Below, in pieces: positions 43,829 through 52,527 of a stretch of 64,000 nucleotides of DNA (within the stretch, counting starts at the first letter, position 1; each line of letters begins with the position of its first letter). The notes under the pieces are model-generated. The model did no database searches. It saw nothing but the letters and a program-made list of their open reading frames with translations, and was not told the DNA's origin. Both the position numbers and the translations under genes were made by a program. This stretch comes from Methylovulum sp. (GTDB lineage: Bacteria; Pseudomonadota; Gammaproteobacteria; Methylococcales; Methylomonadaceae): the NCBI GenBank assembly GCA_028712695.1, contig JAQTQZ010000017.1:23056-87055 (forward strand). Direction: 5' to 3'.

Positions 43829-46531
43829 ATGAATGATCTCTTTCGACGAATTATCGGTCGGATGCTTGACCAATACGCAACAGTTTTGTTAGTTCTTGGA
43901 GCTGTTTCCACCATAACCTACATGGTTCTTATCACTGACATCAGAAGTCAGGAAGGTAATGCACGACTCGTTAAAATGAGTGCCGAACAAGGCCAGCTTA
44001 TTGAAGATATAAATTTCTTGCTGACCCGAAAAACGTATGTCACCGACACTGATGAGTTACGAAAAATAGATGCAAAAATCATCTCAAACATGACACAACT
44101 GGACCAATCGCATACCTCACTAAGAGAAGGCGACCGGTTTGTTAGAGAAGGGGAAAGATTGGTTCATGTCCCCGGGCATTTATCGCAAGATTTAAGGTTA
44201 ATCTATTTTGATAGCGCGAAACCGTTAGACTCCCAAATGCGTGATTATCTATCCGCAATACGCGAAATATACCGGATACCCGCCGATGAACTTAACCTAG
44301 AAAACAATCCTCGACTCAATAGCATATTCACCCAAATATCACCGCGCCTACTGGATGAAATCGGCAGGGCAAGCTCTATCTATCAACGGCAAAGCGAGTC
44401 CATGTTAGGCAAAACCGCCAACAAACAACATCTGATGTATGGTATTGCATTGGCCACTCTGGCATTAGTGGGCTTATTACTATTACAACCGCTGGTTTTG
44501 AAGCTAAAAGAAAGCGCTTTAAAAATGAAACAGGAAAAAGCGTTCGCCGACAACGTTATCAACACAACGCAGGCGCTAATTATCGGCGTCGACACTAGCA
44601 GGCGAGTTGTTCTTTTTAATCACTATGCCGAAGAAAATAGCGGATGGTCAGAAGCCGAAATTAAGGGGCAGGATTTTTTTGACCAATTCATACCGGTTAA
44701 TGAAGAGTCTTCTATATTGCAGTCTTTATTCAACGGCATGATGGATGGCACTATTGAATTTGCCGATGCTGTAGAAACATCAATGCACATTAGTACGGGC
44801 GATATTATCAATATTATCTGGAACCCAACCGTCATTAAAGACTCGGCATCAGGCGCACCGGTCATGTTTCTTGCTACAGGACTAGATATTACCGAACGGA
44901 AAATTGCCGAGCAAAAAATTCAACACGCAAATGCGGAGTTGGCGCAATTAACCAGCAGACTACAAGGCGAAGTCAACTTGGCGGCAACCTTACAGCGTTC
45001 AATTTTGCCTGTGCCAACTATTGATTTGCCAGGTATCCAGGGGCTAGCCAACCTGCTGACCTCTAGTGAGGTAGGCGGCGACTATTACGATTACTATAAA
45101 GTCGGTGGACACCATAGTATTTTGTTGATTGGCGACGTCAGTGGACATGGTGTTGCTGCAGGAACCATGGTAGGCGCAGCTAAGGCTGGAGTTTACCCCC
45201 TGATTCATGAAGGCGTAACCAGTCCTAGCGAAATATTGAACTCCTTAAACGAAACTATGCGAGCCACTGCCCAACAATCATTGCTAATGACAATGGCTTG
45301 CTTAAGCTTAGACGCCCGCAATGGTAAATTGGTTTTCGCCAATGCCGGACACGTTTTGCCCTATTTACTCAGACATCAAGAGCAACACTGGGAAATGTTG
45401 GAAGCATCCGGACTCCCTTTAGGTAAAAGCATTGACTCCGACTATTTGGAGACGGCCATAGATTTAACACTAGACGTTGGCGACCGCTTGTTTTTATTCA
45501 CTGATGGACTGGTTGAAGAAGAATCACCTTCTGGAGAAGCCTTTGGCTATGATCGGCTAGAACACATTCTCAACACCAACCTGAACACAGACCCCGAAGC
45601 ACTGCGTGATATTGTCATGGAGGCTCTTAGAAGGCATTGCCGAGGAACCGCTTACACCGATGACGTCACTATTGTTGTCGTCACTCATACTGATCGGGTT
45701 AGCCAAGTGACTAGCAGTAATGAGGTCAGTGATATTATCCGTATTTCGGAAAACTTTTACCGTCACGGTGAACACCCCATTCCGCGGATATCCAAAGAAT
45801 ATGTGGTTTTTATGGCAGAACAAGGCTATTCCGACTTATTGACACGCTTTAGCCAGGATGGTATTTGCCGCATTTTGCCCAGACATGACGACCTATGCAA
45901 GAAGCTAGGCTGGGAACATTTACTCAACCAACACCATGAGTCTCCTAATGATGATTTGTTCACATTAATCCCTGGACAATCGCAACACCGACAATTCCAA
46001 CTTACCCATACTGAAGACAAATTATTTATCATGGAGGAAATTCAATCCTGGCTTTCAGATCAAGGCACACTCTCTAAAGACCATATAGAGGCCTTAATCG
46101 TTATTCTCGATGAAATGACTGAAAATAGTCTGTATGCAGCGCCACGGGATGGCAAAGGGGTGGCTTATTACCGTAAAGGTGAAGCCAGAGAATTATCCGC
46201 TCATGAAGAAGTACGGATTGACATTGCTATAACCGCTGATTTATTAGGACTGATGATCACCGATAACTGGGGGACTTTGACGCCCGCCGTTTTCCTGAAA
46301 AACATTTCAAACGCAATGGAAAGGGGGGTGGAAGCAGGTATTGGCGGTGTTGGTTTATACATGATGTGGCGATTATCAGACTACTTGCAGATTCGGGTTT
46401 ATCCACAAAAACAGACTCAGGTCACTACCTTGTGGGACATTAAAAGCACTGTCGACATGGATGTTGATTCAGGCATCCAATTTATTTATCACAGTGAATA
46501 TGATGCTGTTGCTTACCCAATCGGAGTCTAA
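43829..46531 (+). CDS. membrane sensor with PAS, SpoIIE phosphatase and RsbW-like kinase domains
   Basis: A 900-residue signalling protein. Two transmembrane helices (about 17-36 and 203-224) flank a periplasmic domain with four-helix-bundle character. A PAS domain follows (FADNVINTTQALIIGVDTSR to FLATGLDITERK), then a coiled coil (NAELAQLTSRLQGEVNLAAT). The PP2C/SpoIIE phosphatase comes next (SEVGGDYYDYYKVGGHHSIL, GDVSGHGVAAGTMVG, FTDGLVEEESPSGEAFGYDR, DDVTIVVV). The C-terminal part carries an HATPase-like domain: N-box ILDEMTENSLYAAP, ITDNWGTL and GGVGLYMMWRL. Having a phosphatase and an anti-sigma-type kinase in one chain suggests it both adds and removes the phosphate of a STAS partner, encoded 2 bases downstream. 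Confidence 0.8.
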   Translation: MNDLFRRIIGRMLDQYATVLLVLGAVSTITYMVLITDIRSQEGNARLVKMSAEQGQLIEDINFLLTRKTYVTDTDELRKIDAKIISNMTQLDQSHTSLREGDRFVREGERLVHVPGHLSQDLRLIYFDSAKPLDSQMRDYLSAIREIYRIPADELNLENNPRLNSIFTQISPRLLDEIGRASSIYQRQSESMLGKTANKQHLMYGIALATLALVGLLLLQPLVLKLKESALKMKQEKAFADNVINTTQALIIGVDTSRRVVLFNHYAEENSGWSEAEIKGQDFFDQFIPVNEESSILQSLFNGMMDGTIEFADAVETSMHISTGDIINIIWNPTVIKDSASGAPVMFLATGLDITERKIAEQKIQHANAELAQLTSRLQGEVNLAATLQRSILPVPTIDLPGIQGLANLLTSSEVGGDYYDYYKVGGHHSILLIGDVSGHGVAAGTMVGAAKAGVYPLIHEGVTSPSEILNSLNETMRATAQQSLLMTMACLSLDARNGKLVFANAGHVLPYLLRHQEQHWEMLEASGLPLGKSIDSDYLETAIDLTLDVGDRLFLFTDGLVEEESPSGEAFGYDRLEHILNTNLNTDPEALRDIVMEALRRHCRGTAYTDDVTIVVVTHTDRVSQVTSSNEVSDIIRISENFYRHGEHPIPRISKEYVVFMAEQGYSDLLTRFSQDGICRILPRHDDLCKKLGWEHLLNQHHESPNDDLFTLIPGQSQHRQFQLTHTEDKLFIMEEIQSWLSDQGTLSKDHIEALIVILDEMTENSLYAAPRDGKGVAYYRKGEARELSAHEEVRIDIAITADLLGLMITDNWGTLTPAVFLKNISNAMERGVEAGIGGVGLYMMWRLSDYLQIRVYPQKQTQVTTLWDIKSTVDMDVDSGIQFIYHSEYDAVAYPIGV

Positions 46532-46533
46532 TT

Positions 46534-47670
46534 ATGAATATGATTAATAACCTTACTATTCAGCAAGTTAGCAACAAAGACAGCAATTATGTTTACAATC
46601 TTGTAGGCTCGATTGATGCCCACTCTGACGCTGCATTAACAATACTCACTAGCGTACCGGCTAATGCCTATGTGTTATTGGATTTCGCACAGGTCGAACG
46701 AGTCAATTCAATGGGATTGTCACTTTTGCTTAAAATATTCGAACAATGGGAACAACAAAAAATCCGCATTGAGGTGCAGCGTCTTGACCGAATGGTCAGC
46801 ATGCTTTTTAAGATCACCGGGCTTGGTCGCTTTATAAAAACTGACGGCAAGACGCCCGATGCCAATTCCCGCACAACCACCTTAAACAATCCTGAGCCAC
46901 CTCGACATTTAGAGCCTAAAACAAATCCCACCGCACACATAGTCCATGATAAGTTAAATTTTGTCGCCAGCCTGCAATCCGGTCAGCAGCTTACAGGCTG
47001 GTATTTGTTAAATACTTATTTACAGCGGCGGATGAAGAAAGCCATTCATTTTGAGCAAACGGCAGACGCCCCTGATAGCGACGCAACCGATTTGCTATTT
47101 GCCAAACCTTTTGAAGCCTGCTTAATGATTACACAGCATGGCTTTATCCCTGTTATGCGCCCAATCAACGAAACTGACGAAGTTGTGGTTCTGACGCGGG
47201 CAGACGACCATCGAGAATTGAGTGGCTATGAAGGTGTGACTGTGAGCACTGCAGCCGAAGGTAGCTTTGTTTATCTGCTAGGCAGATTTTTGTGCGATGA
47301 AAATGGGCTTGATTCATCAAAATTCAATTTTGATTTTGCAGGCAATGAAATCAAGTCGTTACAGTCACTGCTACGGAAGAAATGCGATTTAGTCTTTATG
47401 TTAAAAAAGACATTCGAAAGCCTTTCTTCATTCAGCCGTAATAATGTAAGGAAATTGGATGAAAGCCAGACTAATTTTGCCTGTCACTTGTTTTGCGTGG
47501 CCCCTCACTTACAGAAAGAAGGTGAATTGCTAGCCGATATTCTAATAGGCATGAGTAGCGATGAGCAAGGGCAACAAATTCTACAAGATATTCAGGTCGA
47601 AGGCTGGGCTAAACCGGAAACGGGCGAAATAGAGATGCTGAAAATGGTTTATAACCGCTATGCTACGTAA
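46534..47670 (+). CDS. STAS-domain protein fused to PhnD-like binding domain
   Basis: A 378-residue protein; GGAG precedes the start. Residues 1-105 form a STAS domain, as in anti-sigma-factor antagonists. The likely phosphorylatable Ser lies in LDFAQVERVNSMGLSLLL. After a Pro/Asn-rich linker, residues about 135-375 (NFVASLQSGQQLTGWYLLNT, FEACLMITQHGFIPVMRP, GEGSF-like AAEGSFVYLLGRFL, LADILIGMSSDEQGQQILQD) resemble the phosphate/phosphonate periplasmic-binding fold of PhnD. There is no signal peptide, so the binding domain is cytoplasmic. It should be the substrate of the adjacent phosphatase/kinase. The ligand and output target are unknown. Confidence 0.7.
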   Translation: MNMINNLTIQQVSNKDSNYVYNLVGSIDAHSDAALTILTSVPANAYVLLDFAQVERVNSMGLSLLLKIFEQWEQQKIRIEVQRLDRMVSMLFKITGLGRFIKTDGKTPDANSRTTTLNNPEPPRHLEPKTNPTAHIVHDKLNFVASLQSGQQLTGWYLLNTYLQRRMKKAIHFEQTADAPDSDATDLLFAKPFEACLMITQHGFIPVMRPINETDEVVVLTRADDHRELSGYEGVTVSTAAEGSFVYLLGRFLCDENGLDSSKFNFDFAGNEIKSLQSLLRKKCDLVFMLKKTFESLSSFSRNNVRKLDESQTNFACHLFCVAPHLQKEGELLADILIGMSSDEQGQQILQDIQVEGWAKPETGEIEMLKMVYNRYAT

Positions 47671-47707
47671 TTCAAAGGCTTATTAGATTCAAACTAAACA
47701 TCGTGTT

Positions 47708-47743
47708 GCAGCTAGCGATCCTGTATTGGGAGGCGCTAGCTGC
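47708..47743 (+). terminator. hairpin after the STAS gene
   Basis: GCAGCTAGCG (47708-47717) pairs perfectly with CGCTAGCTGC (47734-47743). It lies about 40 bases after the stop. No T tract follows, so termination is only possible. Confidence 0.45.
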
Positions 47744-47789
47744 TACGATTTACATGCATCATCTTTAAGCTGCTTTAAAATCGATTAGA

Positions 47790-48851
47790 ATGAGCATCGA
47801 CTTTTTAATAGTGGGACAAGGCCTGGCAGGAAGCTTGCTGGCATGGGAATTGATCCTGAGAGGCTACAAAATTGTTGTTATTGATAATGGCAAAGAAAGC
47901 GCCTCTCAAGTTGCTGCAGGAGTAATTAATCCAGTGACCGGCATGCGCTTGGTGAAATCGGCTGATGTGGATGTGCTGCTGCCCGTTGCAAAACAATGTT
48001 ACCTGCAGCTAAGCTATTTTTTTCAACAGGACTTTTATGTAGAAAAACCGATGATCCGTCTGTTTTCCAGCGATAGCGAGTTCAAACAGGCTCAAAAACG
48101 GCTTAACCAATCCAGCTATTACGGCTATTTTGGAGATATTTACCCCTCTCCCAAAAAATTCGATGCCTGGGTGTCGCCTTATGGTTTTGTTGAACAAAAA
48201 CAAACAGGGTATTTGTTGACAAGGCCACTATTAAACTGTTTAAAAACCTTTTTTATCGGGCACGGCTGTTACCAATCCGCCAAATTTCAAGCAAAAGATG
48301 TCCAATTAATGCCAGTCTTGCGCTGGAAGGATATTACACCTAAACAGATAATTTTCTGTGAAGGCTTTCAGGCCACGCAAAACCCTTGGTTTTCCTGGCT
48401 GCCTTTCCAACCGGTAAAAGGCGAAATTCTAACGTTAATGATGCACCAGAGCCAATTACCTGACCACATCATAAACTATGGCAACTGGTTGATTCCACTA
48501 CAGGGCAACTTGTTTCGTATTGGCGCAACTTTTGACCATAAAACGCTGGACAACCTACCTACCAAGCAAGGCAAATCAGCATTATTAACTGCTCTTCACG
48601 CTGCTTTATCACCTCCACCACCTTTTACCCTAACAGGGCATCAAGCTAATGTCCGGCCTTGTACACTGGATAAACAGCCCTTTATCGGCAGCCATCCGCA
48701 TTATCCGCAGTTGGCCATATTTAACGGCTTTGGTGCTAAGGGCAGTTTGCAGATACCATATTACAGCCAGCATTTTGCTGATTCATTAAGCCGCGGCTTA
48801 CCAATGCCCTCCTCCATACAACGTCATTATGCAACGCATTTCATTGGTTAA
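47790..48851 (+). CDS. FAD-dependent oxidoreductase (DAO family)
   Basis: A 353-residue cytoplasmic flavoprotein. The N-terminal dinucleotide-binding motif is FLIVGQGLAGSLLAWEL, followed by IVVIDNGKESASQVAAGVIN. The C-terminal DAO segments are VKGEILTLMMHQ, RIGATFDHKTLDNLPT and NVRPCTLDKQPFIGSH, then NGFGAKGSLQIPYYS. The pattern matches D-amino-acid-oxidase-like enzymes, including the C-terminal domain of MnmC, but the substrate cannot be named. It overlaps the following methyltransferase gene by 23 bases, implying co-translation. Confidence 0.75.
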   Translation: MSIDFLIVGQGLAGSLLAWELILRGYKIVVIDNGKESASQVAAGVINPVTGMRLVKSADVDVLLPVAKQCYLQLSYFFQQDFYVEKPMIRLFSSDSEFKQAQKRLNQSSYYGYFGDIYPSPKKFDAWVSPYGFVEQKQTGYLLTRPLLNCLKTFFIGHGCYQSAKFQAKDVQLMPVLRWKDITPKQIIFCEGFQATQNPWFSWLPFQPVKGEILTLMMHQSQLPDHIINYGNWLIPLQGNLFRIGATFDHKTLDNLPTKQGKSALLTALHAALSPPPPFTLTGHQANVRPCTLDKQPFIGSHPHYPQLAIFNGFGAKGSLQIPYYSQHFADSLSRGLPMPSSIQRHYATHFIG

Positions 48852-49395
48852 ACTGGCACATCAAGTTATCAAAGAAAAGTTACGCCCCGGCGACATTGTT
48901 ATTGACGCAACATTGGGCAATGGTCACGATACGGCCTTTCTGGCAGAACAAGTTGGCCCGTTAGGCCGAGTTTACGGATTTGACATTCAACAATCAGCTG
49001 TAATGGCGGTTGCTATAAAATTGGCAAAATGGGAGTGCTTGACTTTGATGCAGGCCAGTCATGCCGAAATGGATACAAAAATCCCTGTACAGCATCAGGG
49101 AAAAATCCGGGCGTGTATGTTTAATTTAGGCTATCTGCCCAGCGGGGATAAACGCATTATCACTCAAGCAGAATCAACATTGACGGCTTTGTCCATTGCT
49201 AGCCGCATCCTTGCTCGTAACGGCATCTTGACTATTTTAGCGTATCCGGGGCATCCGGGCGGTGAACTGGAAACATTGAAGGTTACAAACTGGTGTGAAC
49301 AGCTCGATAAGCAATTGTTTAATATTCAAACGATTTACAGCGAACAAAAACAAGCCTCTACCCCCAGACTGTTTGTGATTAACAAGATGGGCTAG
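48829..49395 (+). CDS. class I SAM-dependent methyltransferase (putative rRNA methylase, YtqB-like)
   Basis: A 188-residue Rossmann methyltransferase. Motif I is IVIDATLGNGHDTAFLAEQV, motif II is VYGFDIQQSA, and the motif IV region reads ACMFNLGYLPSGDKRIIT. The later GILTILAYPGHPGGELE is typical of the YtqB/PF06962 rRNA-methylase-like family. It starts inside the 3' end of the oxidoreductase gene. The substrate is not known; rRNA or tRNA are guesses from the family name. Confidence 0.75.
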   Translation: MQRISLVKLAHQVIKEKLRPGDIVIDATLGNGHDTAFLAEQVGPLGRVYGFDIQQSAVMAVAIKLAKWECLTLMQASHAEMDTKIPVQHQGKIRACMFNLGYLPSGDKRIITQAESTLTALSIASRILARNGILTILAYPGHPGGELETLKVTNWCEQLDKQLFNIQTIYSEQKQASTPRLFVINKMG

Positions 49396-49683
49396 CACTC
49401 AATGCCATTTTGTCGGGTTATCCCCATAAGCCGGAAACACCAATTTTTTGCTAACGCTCAAATTGTCATCCAAAAGAAATAGACAATAAAAGCCCACCGG
49501 CAATGTTGACATTATCAACCAATCCCTATATCCTTATGAAAGCTCGAAATTGATTTACCTTTGCTTATCTTTACGAAGTTTTGCTGTTACTGCTCGTCCT
49601 GTTTATCAATAAGTAATTCTTAAATTTCCTAGCTCCATCCGCCGTAAGGCTTTATTTATACATCTCCAAATTAGGATTACACA
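49396..49683. other. leader/promoter region of the cold-shock gene
   Basis: A 288-base non-coding stretch. As with other csp genes it may include a long 5' untranslated leader; I see no single dominant fold. AGGA before the ATG is the ribosome site. Confidence 0.35.
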
Positions 49684-49884
49684 ATGACAACTGGTACAGT
49701 TAAATGGTTTAACGCAGAAAAAGGTTTCGGTTTTATCCAACAAGAAAGCGGCCCTGATGTGTTCGTACATTTTCGCAACATTAATGGCTCTGGCTTTAAA
49801 TCACTGGATGAAGGCCAAAAGGTTCAATTTACTGTAACTCAAGGCCAAAAAGGCCCACAAGCAGAAGAAGTTACTCTTATCTAA
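49684..49884 (+). CDS. cold-shock protein of the CspA family
   Basis: A 66-residue single-strand nucleic-acid-binding protein. It has RNP1 in [11 protein letters not shown]2 in VFVHFRNI and the family start [16 protein letters not shown] short loop [12 protein letters not shown] takes the place of the usual GFKTLxEGQ. It acts as an RNA chaperone. It is monocistronic, with its own terminator 25 bases downstream. Confidence 0.95.
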   Translation: MTTGTVKWFNAEKGFGFIQQESGPDVFVHFRNINGSGFKSLDEGQKVQFTVTQGQKGPQAEEVTLI

Positions 49885-49908
49885 CCCCCCTGCTAGCCAA
49901 GTTACCTA

Positions 49909-49948
49909 ACGCCCTGCAAGCTATACCAATAGCTTGCAGGGCGTTTTT
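49909..49948 (+). terminator. strong Rho-independent terminator
   Basis: ACGCCCTGCAAGCTAT (49909-49924) pairs with ATAGCTTGCAGGGCGT (49929-49944) as a perfect 16-bp stem, loop ACCA, then TTTTT. It ends the cold-shock transcript and may also affect the convergent hemL. Confidence 0.92.
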
Positions 49949-49986
49949 GCTTGAGCAACCTCCTTGTTGCCTATCTCATCTTTTCA

Positions 49987-51267
49987 TCACATCTGTTTAA
50001 AAACAACTTCTACGCTATCCAACGTTTTTTCCAAGTCTTCATCGTTGTGGGCAATTGACACAAAACCCGCTTCAAATGCCGAAGGGGCCAGATAAACACC
50101 CTGTTGCAACATGGCATGAAAAAAACGTTTGAATAAACCCTGATCGCACTGCATGACCTGTGCAAATGTAGTCACATGGCTTTCTAAGCTAAAAAATAAG
50201 CCGAACATGCCACCTACGCTGTTCGTTGTCATGGCAACACCTGTTTTATTCGCACACGCCACTATACCGGAAGTCAGTTTTTCAGTCTTTGCCGCCAATG
50301 CTTCATAAAAACCCGGCTGGGCAATTAATTCCAGTGTTTTCAAGCCCGCCGCCATTGCAACCGGATTACCAGAAAGCGTGCCTGCCTGATAAACGGGTCC
50401 CAGCGGCGCAAGCTGCTCCATAATATGGCGTTTGCCACCAAACGCGCCGACCGGCATGCCGCCACCGATAATTTTACCTAGCGTGGTCAAGTCGGGCCGC
50501 ACATTATAAAGGCCTTGCGCGCCCTGCAAGCCCACTCTAAAACCCGTCATGACTTCATCAAAAACCAACACACTCTGATAATCATCACAGACTTGCCGTA
50601 AAGTTTCCAAAAACCCCGGCACAGGGGGAATGCAATTCATATTACCGGCAACCGGCTCAACAATAATACAGGCGATTTGTTCACCCATTTCAGCAAACAG
50701 CTTTTGCACTGACAAGCTATCGTTATAAACCAAGGTAATTGTGTTTTCAGCAACCGCTACGGGCACGCCCGGTGAACTGGGCACACCAAAAGTCAATGCG
50801 CCGGAACCCGCCTTCACCAGCAAGGAATCAGAATGGCCATGGTAACAACCTTCAAATTTAACGATTTTATCCCGACCTGTGTAGCCCCTCGCTAAACGGA
50901 TAGCGCTCATGGTCGCTTCTGTTCCAGAGCTGACCATTCTGACTAGATCAATGGATGGTACCAACTCGCAAACCCGTTGCGCCATTATTGTTTCAATTTC
51001 GGTAGGAGCACCGAAACTTAGACCCTTTTCTACCGCGTATTGAACAGCCGCAATCACTTCGGGATGGGCATGACCTAAAATCATCGGCCCCCATGAGCCC
51101 ACATAATCAATATAACCATTGCCCTCGCTATCGTAGACCATCGCCCCCTTGGCGTGGTCAATAAAAATTGGCGTACCACCAACCCCACTGAAAGAGCGTA
51201 CCGGTGAATTTACGCCCCCTGGAATCACTTGTTTGGCATCAGAAAATAAGCGTGTTGCGTCAGTCAT
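49987..51267 (-). CDS. hemL: glutamate-1-semialdehyde 2,1-aminomutase
   Basis: PLP enzyme that makes 5-aminolevulinate, the C5 entry to heme and cobalamin. Start ATG 51267 ([20 protein letters not shown]); the open frame extends 24 codons upstream but is non-typical. Key segments: [53 protein letters not shown], and the PLP-Lys in [20 protein letters not shown]. The length of 426 residues is normal. It lies near cobO and cobQ, which use the same tetrapyrrole branch. Confidence 0.96.
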   Translation of the reverse strand: MTDATRLFSDAKQVIPGGVNSPVRSFSGVGGTPIFIDHAKGAMVYDSEGNGYIDYVGSWGPMILGHAHPEVIAAVQYAVEKGLSFGAPTEIETIMAQRVCELVPSIDLVRMVSSGTEATMSAIRLARGYTGRDKIVKFEGCYHGHSDSLLVKAGSGALTFGVPSSPGVPVAVAENTITLVYNDSLSVQKLFAEMGEQIACIIVEPVAGNMNCIPPVPGFLETLRQVCDDYQSVLVFDEVMTGFRVGLQGAQGLYNVRPDLTTLGKIIGGGMPVGAFGGKRHIMEQLAPLGPVYQAGTLSGNPVAMAAGLKTLELIAQPGFYEALAAKTEKLTSGIVACANKTGVAMTTNSVGGMFGLFFSLESHVTTFAQVMQCDQGLFKRFFHAMLQQGVYLAPSAFEAGFVSIAHNDEDLEKTLDSVEVVFKQM

Positions 51268-51398
51268 TGTCGTTTTTTTAAAAGTTAAAATAAAATTGGT
51301 TAAGCATAAAATAACTTTACCATGATTGAAAGGGTTCAATACGCTAAAATGGTTTCGCTGGAAGTTGTCCAGTACGATAAAAACCTACGGACTATTTG

Positions 51399-51935
51399 AT
51401 GAAATCCAGAGAAAGACGGCAAGGGCTGGTTTTAGTTAATACCGGCGAGGGTAAAGGCAAGTCATCCAGTGCCTTAGGCATGGTGTTCCGTGCAGCGGGC
51501 TGGGACATGAAAGTGTGCGTTATCCAATATATTAAAGGTCAATGGCAAACTGGCGAACAAAAAGCGGCTATGCGTTTTGACAATATTGAATGGCACGCAT
51601 TGGGGGATGGCTTTACTTGGGACACCAAAAATCCCGGGCAGGACATTAAAACCAGCCGGGAGATATGGGCGTTTAGTAAGCAAAAAATCCTTTCAGAACA
51701 ATTTGATGTGGTTTTACTGGACGAAATAAACTATTGCTGCGGCTATAACTGGATTAGCGGTGCAGAAATCAGTGACTTTATCCGTTATGAAAAACCACCG
51801 TGGCTACATTTAATTCTGACTGGCCGCAATGCGGCGCCTGAAGTTATCGAACTCGCCGATACAGTCACTGAAATGACTAAAATAAAACATGCTTATGAAC
51901 AAGGCATAAAAGCTGAGCAAGGCATTGAGTTTTAA
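51399..51935 (+). CDS. cobO: cob(I)yrinic acid a,c-diamide adenosyltransferase
   Basis: ATP:corrinoid adenosyltransferase (BtuR/CobO family) for adenosylcobalamin synthesis and salvage. The P-loop is in NTGEGKGKSSSALGM. QYIKGQWQTGEQ, FDVVLLDEINYCCGYNWISG and LILTGRNAAPEVIELADTVT are family segments. 178 residues from ATG 51399; a TTG precedes it directly. A small membrane-protein gene follows, and cobQ lies nearby on the other strand. Confidence 0.93.
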   Translation: MKSRERRQGLVLVNTGEGKGKSSSALGMVFRAAGWDMKVCVIQYIKGQWQTGEQKAAMRFDNIEWHALGDGFTWDTKNPGQDIKTSREIWAFSKQKILSEQFDVVLLDEINYCCGYNWISGAEISDFIRYEKPPWLHLILTGRNAAPEVIELADTVTEMTKIKHAYEQGIKAEQGIEF

Positions 51936-51986
51936 TGCAAATCAAGCATGATAGCTCAATTTATAACAATAATGAGGAGAAATATA

Positions 51987-52349
51987 ATGTCTGAAACAAC
52001 AAAAATTATCTTAGGTGTGGCCGCACTTTTTATTGCCGGTTTTATCATGGTTGGCACCAGCAAAAAACAGTCTGTTGAGGACATGGAAGCGGCATCTATG
52101 ATTAGAAATTATAGCGCAATGCAGACCATGGCCAGCAACAAATGCCCTGAAGCCATTAAAAAACATACCACCGAACAAGTCTATTTTCCTTCTGAAACCA
52201 TCAGCGATAAAGACTCTTATATCACGCTTAAATGGGTGGGAGAAAACAGTGATAAAGGTGGCTTTAAATCGGCAAGTTGCACATTACGCTCATCGTTGGG
52301 CGGGATTTCTGAATTGATTATTGATGACAAGGTCATCATTAAAAAATAA
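51987..52349 (+). CDS. small membrane-anchored hypothetical protein
   Basis: A 120-residue protein from ATG 51987 (MSETTKIILGVAALFIAGF), chosen because GAGGAG lies just upstream; an earlier in-frame ATG at 51948 is less likely. One N-terminal membrane helix (residues 7-25) is followed by a periplasmic domain with two Cys (SNKCPEAIKK, SASCTLRSS), which may form a disulfide. No family is recognised. It lies 51 bases after cobO on the same strand. Confidence 0.55.
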   Translation: MSETTKIILGVAALFIAGFIMVGTSKKQSVEDMEAASMIRNYSAMQTMASNKCPEAIKKHTTEQVYFPSETISDKDSYITLKWVGENSDKGGFKSASCTLRSSLGGISELIIDDKVIIKK

Positions 52350-52360
52350 TATGAACGTAG

Positions 52361-52397
52361 CCCCCTCCAGTTCATGCAAGCTTTGGACTGGAGGGGG
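52361..52397. terminator. GC-rich hairpin between convergent genes
   Basis: CCCCCTCCAGT (52361-52371) pairs perfectly with ACTGGAGGGGG (52387-52397). It lies 12 bases after the small membrane-protein stop. Short direct repeats (ATGAACGTAGCC before, ATGAACCGTAGCC after) flank it. No T tract is present. Confidence 0.5.
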
Positions 52398-52527
52398 GGC
52401 ATGAACCGTAGCCTTGTTCACAAAGAAAATAATCTCGGACGGTTCAAAATATTCATAAGCCACCGTGCTTACTTCCCAGCCCATTATTAGCCGCCGCCAA
52501 ACTTGAATGGATCAGATGGGCAAGCCG

